Shown piece by piece: positions 1 through 3,854 of a stretch of 5,811 bases of DNA. How positions within the stretch are numbered: the first letter of the stretch is position 1; every line of letters begins with the position of its first letter. The notes under the pieces are model-generated. The model was not told where the DNA came from and did not search any database. It saw only the letters and a list, made by a program, of their open reading frames with translations. The position numbers and the translations under genes were made by a program. Source of the stretch: Spirochaetaceae bacterium (lineage in GTDB: Bacteria > Spirochaetota > Spirochaetia > DSM-2461); assembly GCA_016342385.1 (NCBI GenBank), contig JAEINM010000274.1, positions 1-5,811 of the forward strand. The letters run 5' to 3'.

Positions 1-25
1 GCATGCTGAAACTTGTGGGGAATCA

Positions 26-394
26 TTACTGTTCGGAAATGGTATAGGGTAAAGTCAGGTCTTCCAGTAGCTCTTCTCCTGTTTCCTTGGCCATTTCATT
101 TTCTTTATCATAAAACCAGTCTATTTTTACTTTTTTTCCCCTCTTATAAGCATCATCAAGAAGATCAAATATATAAAACATGGCTTTTGTACTGCTGGTA
201 TTTAAATAGAGGAGTTTAATTTTCAGAAGGAGTTCTTCGTTATCTTTCGATATATATTCTTTTATCCAGTTAATAACCGGTTCATAAAAGGAGCTGGAGT
301 TTTCAGGATAAGACTGTCCCTCTATCAAAAATTCTTTTTTGTCACTATCCAGTAAAATTCTCGGTGTCGATTTTCCGGCGGCAATATCAATCAT
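26..394 (-). CDS. siaC: SiaC-family (DUF1987) regulatory phosphoprotein
   Basis: A complete 122-residue protein, the usual length for the DUF1987/SiaC family. It shows the family hallmarks: TPRILLD near the N-terminus (10-16), GQSYPENSSSFYEPV (26-40), and LYLNTSSTK (62-70). The last holds the cluster Thr66-Ser67-Ser68-Thr69, where the family is phosphorylated (a Thr of this motif in Pseudomonas SiaC). Known for the family: SiaC is phosphorylated by the kinase SiaB and dephosphorylated by the PP2C phosphatase SiaA, and unphosphorylated SiaC activates the diguanylate cyclase SiaD. The protein has no signal peptide or membrane segment, so it is cytoplasmic. It lies 132 bp downstream of, and on the same strand as, a membrane PP2C phosphatase that is its likely partner. 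The ATG is preceded by AAGGA (406-410), 11 nt away. A weak promoter-like pair, TAGCCA-N17-TATACT (445-417, minus strand), could allow separate expression. An ATG on the minus strand at position 4 might begin a next gene, but too little of it is visible. The symbol is by family resemblance; the partner is inferred. Confidence 0.88.
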   Translation of the reverse strand: MIDIAAGKSTPRILLDSDKKEFLIEGQSYPENSSSFYEPVINWIKEYISKDNEELLLKIKLLYLNTSSTKAMFYIFDLLDDAYKRGKKVKIDWFYDKENEMAKETGEELLEDLTLPYTISEQ

Positions 395-526
395 GTTAAT
401 AAAGTTCCTTTCTCATAGTATAAAACAAGAACATCCTGTTGGCTAGATAGAAATCCCCTTTTGTTCATAGGGAACTAAAGTTCAGCCCCCTTCCAAGGAC
501 CTCTTAATGTAAGGGGGGGGGCGCTC
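395..526. other. Spacer with G9 tract and imperfect inverted repeat
   Basis: This 132-bp gap separates the receptor phosphatase from the siaC-like gene, both on the minus strand. On the plus strand GCCCCCTT (485-492) faces AAGGGGGGGGG (511-521), a run of nine G. They can pair as a stem of about seven base pairs with an 18-nt loop. No T-run follows the stem on the minus strand, so it does not look like an intrinsic terminator. A second small inverted repeat, GGAACTAAAGTTC (471-483), lies beside it. The G/C-run hairpin resembles the style of the A and B repeats further right, but the sequence is not the same. It could be an eroded repeat relic or an element that tunes siaC expression relative to the upstream gene. 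The nine-G run is also prone to slippage or sequencing error, although it lies outside the coding regions. Confidence 0.45.
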
Positions 527-2617
527 TCAAACTTTAAAACCCAGAACAACAATATCATCTCTTTGAGACTCGTCTTTCATATACTCTTTCAGTTCTTTTT
601 CAAAATGTGCCTTCTGTTCAGGTAGAGGCAGATCTGCATATTTTAACACCATTTTATTAAATCTAGTTTTACCGAAACTGAAGTCCTTTTCACCACCATT
701 CTGGTCAAGGAATCCGTCAGTCGTCATATAAAAAGTCTGATTCTCTTCAATTGATATTTCATGATTAGTATACTCGAACTTTTCCTTGGACTTGAAGTAA
801 CCGATACTCTGTTTGTTCCCCTTCAGCTCAGTAAGCTTTCCATTCTGTACAATCCTCAATGAATTTTTTGCTCCTGAAAATATGACTCTTTTGTCCTCTT
901 TACTATAATAACAAAGACCCATATCCAGGCCGTCATCAGAGAGGGATTTCTCTGTATTCTGATTGAGTAGACTCCGCAGTACTTTATTCAGCTCTTTGAG
1001 TATCAATGCGGGATTATCATCTATAAAATGACTGGCAATCCGGTTTAATACTGAATAAGTTGTCATTGTCATAAGGGCTCCAGGAACACCGTGTCCCGTA
1101 CAGTCACAGACAGCCAGAAGAAAACCTTCTTTCGTTTCATGAAACCAGTGAAAGTCTCCTCCCACCACATTCTTCGGTCTCCAGAGAGTGAAGTGCTCTT
1201 TTATATTCTTAGTCAAAACTTCTTTCTGAGGAAGGATCGACTGCTGAATGGTACTGGCGTAGGTGATACTGTCCATAATCTGAGTGTTTTTATCGGACAA
1301 CTGCAGATTTGCCGTATTCAGTTCTTCGGTCCTGGTTTTAACTTTTTCTTCCAGAGTGTTGTTCAGTTCAATATTCTCGTCATTACTTATTTCAAGATCG
1401 ATATAAGTTTTGGAATATCGCTTGGCAAGAATGATGGAGAAAGTGATAATCATAGCAAAGAAGCTCTCACCTATTAGCGGTAACATATTGTAACCGGCTA
1501 TTCTATAGAATACGCCAGTGAATAAAATCATATTAAAAAGAAAACTAAAGATAAGAATGGACACACCAATTGAGAATAACTTTGCATAATCGGTTTTTGC
1601 TTTTATTGCTTTAACATTTAAAACAACCAGATATATCAATAAAAATATATAACTCATATTAAAAAAGGCATATTGGTATTTAATAAAAAAGACAATATGA
1701 CCAGTTATTACATATTCGATTATTAATGCAAAACTCGATAAGAGATAATAGCCTGTTAATATCTTTCCTATAATTCCCTTTTTTCTTCCAAGAAATGAGT
1801 GAATAAAGTTCAAGATCATGTAATAAGTATTAATTGCGGCAAGAAAAGTTAAAACAGAATATACCCAATAACGGTCTAAAACATAAAGAGAGATTCCATG
1901 GTAACCAAAGTTCATTAAACCGATACAAATATTAAGCAGTGCAAACCAAAGGTAATATTTCTCCGTTTTTCTAAACAAAAAGTATAATAAAAAATAGAAT
2001 CCAAGAAATAAACAGATAAAAGAAATTGAAGTTTGAGTAATAAGAAATCTCGTCCAATGTGACTTTATCTTTTTTAAGGGACCAATTTTAATAAAACCGA
2101 CAAATCCTCCCCACTCATCAACAGAGCTAACTCTTAGAGCTAGGATGTTTTCTCCCTTAATTAACAAATTACCTGGTATTTCTATAAATTCCGGTTTACT
2201 TCCTGTATCTGATTTATCTCCATCATTTGAAAATTTTCTTGTTTCGTGAATTAAGTGCTCATTCAGGTATACCTGTAAACTACCATAACTATAAGGAAGA
2301 GAAATGCCAAGTTTAAAATCATTTTCCAATTCTGGTAATTCTATATTAATACGGTACCAAGCATTTCCATTATATTCAGTTAATTCCGGGAGTTTTTGTT
2401 GCCATGGCTGATCCGGTGTAATTGAGAACCAATTATTCGTAATTAAACCTATATTTTCATTCTCTTCCTTGTCATCTATATTGAATATCCAATTATTAGA
2501 CAAAACATATATATTCTCTGGATTATGAATTACAAAAGAATCTGAAGAAAACAATCCTATTGGATTTAATAAAAATATAATCAACAATAAAAATATTAAT
2601 TGAATTCTTCTAGACAT
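527..2617 (-). CDS. 7TMR-DISM receptor with PP2C/SpoIIE phosphatase (SiaA-like)
   Basis: A 696-residue inner-membrane signalling protein. Residues 5-23 form a hydrophobic signal segment. Residues about 40-180 are an exported beta-rich domain with a jelly-roll look (NGNAWYRINIELPE at 83-96, YGSLQVYLNEHLIHE at 111-125), as in the DISMED2 or sugar-binding modules of 7TMR-DISM receptors. Seven membrane helices follow, roughly 190-215, 221-245, 251-272, 284-304, 314-336, 346-368 and 378-398. A charged coiled coil (403-445) leads into the linker IMDSITYASTIQQSILP (447-463), typical of PP2C phosphatases in this class. The catalytic domain has the metal-binding motifs GGDFHW (486-491, Asp488), DCTGHGVPGALM (505-516, Asp505), TTDGFLDQ (632-639, Asp634) and RDDIVVLG (686-693), so it looks active. 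By analogy with SiaA, the likely substrate is the SiaC-like protein encoded just downstream. The extracellular ligand is unknown. The ATG is supported by AGGA (2630-2627) nine nt upstream and by the signal segment starting directly after it. The N-terminal and membrane part is strikingly AT-rich. Confidence 0.92.
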   Translation of the reverse strand: MSRRIQLIFLLLIIFLLNPIGLFSSDSFVIHNPENIYVLSNNWIFNIDDKEENENIGLITNNWFSITPDQPWQQKLPELTEYNGNAWYRINIELPELENDFKLGISLPYSYGSLQVYLNEHLIHETRKFSNDGDKSDTGSKPEFIEIPGNLLIKGENILALRVSSVDEWGGFVGFIKIGPLKKIKSHWTRFLITQTSISFICLFLGFYFLLYFLFRKTEKYYLWFALLNICIGLMNFGYHGISLYVLDRYWVYSVLTFLAAINTYYMILNFIHSFLGRKKGIIGKILTGYYLLSSFALIIEYVITGHIVFFIKYQYAFFNMSYIFLLIYLVVLNVKAIKAKTDYAKLFSIGVSILIFSFLFNMILFTGVFYRIAGYNMLPLIGESFFAMIITFSIILAKRYSKTYIDLEISNDENIELNNTLEEKVKTRTEELNTANLQLSDKNTQIMDSITYASTIQQSILPQKEVLTKNIKEHFTLWRPKNVVGGDFHWFHETKEGFLLAVCDCTGHGVPGALMTMTTYSVLNRIASHFIDDNPALILKELNKVLRSLLNQNTEKSLSDDGLDMGLCYYSKEDKRVIFSGAKNSLRIVQNGKLTELKGNKQSIGYFKSKEKFEYTNHEISIEENQTFYMTTDGFLDQNGGEKDFSFGKTRFNKMVLKYADLPLPEQKAHFEKELKEYMKDESQRDDIVVLGFKV

Positions 2618-2679
2618 TTACGTTATTCCTATAATAGAGAAAAAATTTTCTAATCAATTTGTAACAATATTAAATTATT

Positions 2680-2886
2680 TTACCAGGCGATTCCGACTCT
2701 TCCGGATTTCAAATCGTCTTTGTTATCAACGATTTTCTTACATTCATCTTCATGAACATCATAACCCTTATCATTTAACATTGCCTTCAGGTCCCTATGA
2801 TCATTCCCTTCCAATTTTTCCTCAACGGCTTTACCCAGATCAGGATTTTTTGTCAAATCAACCAATAAATCAACCAAGCTTTTCAT
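2680..2886 (-). CDS. Short Nif11-leader-like peptide, candidate RiPP precursor
   Basis: A 68-residue protein with no signal peptide and no membrane segment. Residues 1-57 look helical and charged. The pattern LLVDLTKNPDLGKAVEEKL (7-25), then LKAMLNDKGYDV (33-44) and CKKIV (49-53), recalls Nif11-type leader peptides (hydrophobic helix, D/P-x-L step, then a GY-x-(F/V) turn). The end, residues 61-68 SGRVGIAW, differs in character and could be a very short core with a C-terminal Trp. The single Cys is Cys49. The gene is convincing: AGGAG (2897-2893) lies six nt before the ATG, and a near-consensus promoter lies 30-60 bp upstream. It is 62 bp upstream of the receptor phosphatase on the same strand, with no GC-rich terminator between, so the two may be co-transcribed. 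A peptide-maturing radical SAM gene lies divergently about 1 kb away. The reading as a RiPP precursor is inference from resemblance and context. It could instead be a small regulator of the adjacent signalling system. No exporter or leader protease is visible in the window. Confidence 0.72.
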   Translation of the reverse strand: MKSLVDLLVDLTKNPDLGKAVEEKLEGNDHRDLKAMLNDKGYDVHEDECKKIVDNKDDLKSGRVGIAW

Positions 2887-2918
2887 AAGAGTCTCCTAGT
2901 TATCTTTCATTGTGTTTA

Positions 2919-2948
2919 ATGATAGTTGGGTAATGTAGAAACTGTCAA
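2919..2948 (-). promoter_or_regulatory. Near-consensus sigma-70-type promoter of the short peptide gene
   Basis: On the minus strand a perfect -35 hexamer TTGACA (2948-2943) is followed by an 18-bp spacer and TATCAT (2924-2919, five of six matches to TATAAT). Transcription would start near 2912, giving a leader of about 26 nt that contains the AGGAG ribosome binding site. The stretch upstream of the -35 (2949-2965) is A-rich when read on the minus strand, like an UP element. The promoter would drive the peptide and, by read-through, probably the receptor phosphatase and siaC-like genes. No operator-like inverted repeat overlaps it. Confidence 0.75.
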
Positions 2949-3086
2949 TTCTTTTCATTTTTAGATCCAATAATAAAAGTTTTAGCAGACCGGATTGAAG
3001 TGTCACGTTTTTTAAAAAATATTGCTTTTTTTGAATCAGCAAAGAGGAATATGGTGTTTATCAGATATGAAATACTTTCAAAGGAA

Positions 3087-3144
3087 GAGCCCCCCGGCCC
3101 CCTGAAGGGGGAGAAAAGAGCCCCCCGGCCCCCTGAAGGGGGAG
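3087..3144 (+). repeat. A-unit pair, upstream copy of the composite repeat
   Basis: Two nearly identical 27-bp units (3087-3113 and 3118-3144) are spaced by 31 bp. Each begins GAGCCCCCCGG and contains the palindrome-like CCCCCTGAAGGGGG, able to form a five-base-pair G/C stem with a TGAA loop. The same units recur as pairs at 3649-3706 and 5718-5775, in the same orientation. This copy lies about 200 bp right of the peptide promoter and begins the repeat block ahead of the DUF559 gene. Confidence 0.95.
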
Positions 3145-3158
3145 TTAAGAGAAGAAAA

Positions 3159-3181
3159 GTCCCCTTTAGGGGATTTAGGGG
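3159..3181 (+). repeat. B unit: CCCC-TTTA-GGGG hairpin, upstream copy
   Basis: The unit GTCCCCTTTAGGGG followed by ATTTAGGGG stands 14 bp after the second A unit, behind an A/G-rich linker (GAGAAGAAAA). CCCC and GGGG can pair around a TTTA loop. Identical B units occur at 3721-3743 and, cut by the window end, from about 5793. The fixed order A-A-B shows that these are parts of one composite element rather than independent repeats. Confidence 0.93.
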
Positions 3182-3247
3182 CTCTGATTTAGGGGCTCTG
3201 ATTTAGGGGCTCTGATTTAGGGGCTCTGATTTAGGAGGTTTGATTTA
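3182..3247 (+). repeat. C array: 14-bp tandem repeat leading into the DUF559 start
   Basis: The unit CTCTGATTTAGGGG is repeated perfectly three times (3182-3195, 3196-3209, 3210-3223). A fourth copy (3224-3237) ends in GGAG instead of GGGG, and a fifth, partial and changed copy (3238-3247) stops exactly at the ATG of the DUF559 gene. The matching array downstream of the gene uses the variant CTTGGATTTAGGGG. As 14 is not a multiple of three, successive units place their TGA and TAG triplets in different frames. Confidence 0.95.
3233..3238 (+). promoter_or_regulatory. Ribosome binding site made from a degenerate C repeat
   Basis: AGGAGG stands nine nt before the ATG at 3248. In the preceding C copies the same place reads AGGGGC. 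G-to-A at 3236 and C-to-G at 3238, with C-to-T at 3240 nearby, turn the repeat into a full Shine-Dalgarno sequence. This fixes the start of the DUF559 gene and shows that its translation signal is part of the repeat. Confidence 0.8.
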
Positions 3248-3667
3248 ATGGCTAATAAAAATACTTTATCTGATGATGCTATCGCTTCTCCTTCAGTTTT
3301 ATGCTCTTCAAATCCGGGTCTTTATGAGAAATTAGAATATGCGGCAATTGATATGAGAAAGAATCCTACGGTTGCTGAAAGATTATTATGGGAAAAATTA
3401 AGAAATAAACAGTTGGGGATCAAATTCAGACAACAACATGTTATCGAAAAATTTATTGTTGATTTCTGTTCAATAAAATCATCTTTAATTATAGAAGTGG
3501 ATGGAAATATTCACGATGATCAAAAAGAATATGATGAAGATAGAACCAGAATACTAGAAAGTCAGGGATATACAGTTATTAGATTTAAGAATGTAGAGGT
3601 ATTGAAAGATATTGATGATGTTCTATTAAGGATAAATGCAGCTTTAAAGAGCCCCCCGGCCCCCTGA
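3248..3667 (+). CDS. DUF559 endonuclease-like protein embedded in repeats
   Basis: A 139-residue protein of the DUF559 family, which has the restriction-endonuclease-like fold related to Vsr and very short patch repair nucleases. The family signature is complete: a helix with KNPTVAERLLWEKLRNKQLG (38-57), KFRQQHVIEKFIVDF (59-73), IIEVDGNIH (81-89), YDEDRTRILESQGY (95-108) and VIRFKNVEV (110-118). Acidic residues expected at the active site are present: Asp72, Glu83 and Asp85, with Glu44 as a possible further ligand. It is therefore probably an active DNA nuclease, though no target is known for this family. Residues about 1-28 are not part of the domain. The last residues, KSPPAP, and the TGA stop are encoded by an A unit of the downstream repeat. 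The AGGAGG upstream comes from the C array. The gene is thus enclosed by direct copies of one composite repeat, suggesting that gene and repeat travel together. A role as a homing or repeat-spreading nuclease is inference; phage defence or DNA repair are alternatives. Confidence 0.88.
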   Translation: MANKNTLSDDAIASPSVLCSSNPGLYEKLEYAAIDMRKNPTVAERLLWEKLRNKQLGIKFRQQHVIEKFIVDFCSIKSSLIIEVDGNIHDDQKEYDEDRTRILESQGYTVIRFKNVEVLKDIDDVLLRINAALKSPPAP

Positions 3668-3780
3668 AGGGGGTGTAAAGAGCCCCCCGGCCCCCTGAAG
3701 GGGGAGAAAAGAGAAGAAAAGTCCCCTTTAGGGGATTTAGGGGCTTGGATTTAGGGGCTTGGATTTGGGGTTTTAATTTA
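3649..3780 (+). repeat. Composite repeat A-A-B-C, downstream copy
   Basis: Two A units (3649-3675 and 3680-3706, again 31 bp apart) are followed by the A/G-rich linker, a B unit (3721-3743) and a C array of the variant CTTGGATTTAGGGG (3744-3757). A second C copy has lost one A (3758-3770), and the array decays into TTTTAATTTA by 3780. Order, spacing and orientation match the block at 3087-3247. The first A unit overlaps the DUF559 3' end and carries the variant GGTGTAAAG after its G-run, seen again in the first A unit of the third block. The end GGTTTTAATTTA parallels GGTTTGATTTA at the end of the upstream block. Confidence 0.95.
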
Positions 3781-3838
3781 GTTGAATGAACTATCAGCCA
3801 TTTTTTAATTTCACCTTTTTCTAAAAATTCTATGATAC

Positions 3839-3844
3839 TATAAT
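3839..3844 (+). promoter_or_regulatory. Possible -10 box for a leaderless radical SAM transcript
   Basis: A perfect TATAAT lies 10 nt before the ATG at 3855, with a second similar hexamer, TATGAT, at 3831-3836. No good -35 is seen at the usual distance. Transcription from TATAAT would start near 3851, leaving only a few bases before the ATG. This would fit the absence of a Shine-Dalgarno site there. In this AT-rich spacer a chance match is quite possible. Confidence 0.3.
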
Positions 3845-3854
3845 TTCCAATCAC

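Larger units (their letters stand above)
2887..3247. other. Divergent intergenic region: promoter, AT-rich stretch, composite repeat
   Basis: This 361-bp region separates the leftward peptide gene from the rightward DUF559 gene. From left to right it holds the peptide ribosome binding site (2893-2897) and promoter (2919-2948). Next comes an AT-rich stretch (2949-3086) with poly-T and poly-A runs near 3006-3030, and then the upstream composite repeat (3087-3247). A rightward frame opening at a GTG at 3000 runs into the repeat, but it lacks a ribosome binding site and most of its second half is repeat-encoded, so it is not called as a gene. I see no convincing promoter for the DUF559 gene here. 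Confidence 0.7.
3087..3780 (+). mobile_element. Putative repeat-flanked DUF559 cassette
   Basis: The segment consists of a DUF559 nuclease gene between two same-orientation composite repeats of about 160 and 130 bp. No transposase, terminal inverted repeat or clear target-site duplication is visible, so this is not a normal insertion sequence. The nuclease being the only gene in the unit, with expression signals borrowed from the repeat, suggests a minimal selfish or repeat-dispersing element. Removing it would leave the peptide and radical SAM genes as divergent neighbours about 270 bp apart. Treating the block as one moving unit is inference; the repeats might instead have gathered around a resident gene. 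Confidence 0.45.

Noticed and set aside
1..4. The start of another leftward gene (ATG on the minus strand at position 4)
   Set aside because: Only the start codon lies in the window, and there is no clear ribosome binding site upstream of it.
1091..1477. A rightward frame of 128 codons inside the receptor phosphatase gene
   Set aside because: It is a shadow on the opposite strand of the conserved PP2C and coiled-coil region, which carries all the recognisable motifs.
2618..2679. A separate promoter for the receptor phosphatase (TTGATT-N15-TATTAT)
   Set aside because: The spacer is short and the implied transcript would begin at or after the ribosome binding site. The AT-rich context makes chance matches likely.
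3000..3206. A rightward frame of 68 codons starting at GTG ahead of the DUF559 gene
   Set aside because: It has no ribosome binding site, and its second half is only repeat-coded (EEPPGPLKGEKRAPRPPEGG). The first half resembles nothing I recognise.
3087..3247. A CRISPR array
   Set aside because: The units are short, GC-palindromic or 14-bp tandem copies without unique spacers of constant length, and no cas gene is present.
3649..3743. Intrinsic terminators formed by the A and B hairpins
   Set aside because: The stems are only four or five G/C pairs and no T-run follows. They also occur upstream of genes. They may slow polymerase, but I cannot call them terminators.
3585..3854. A leftward frame across the downstream repeat block
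   Set aside because: It is antisense to the nuclease 3' end and the repeats, with Pro/Gly-rich repeat-coded composition and no ribosome binding site support.
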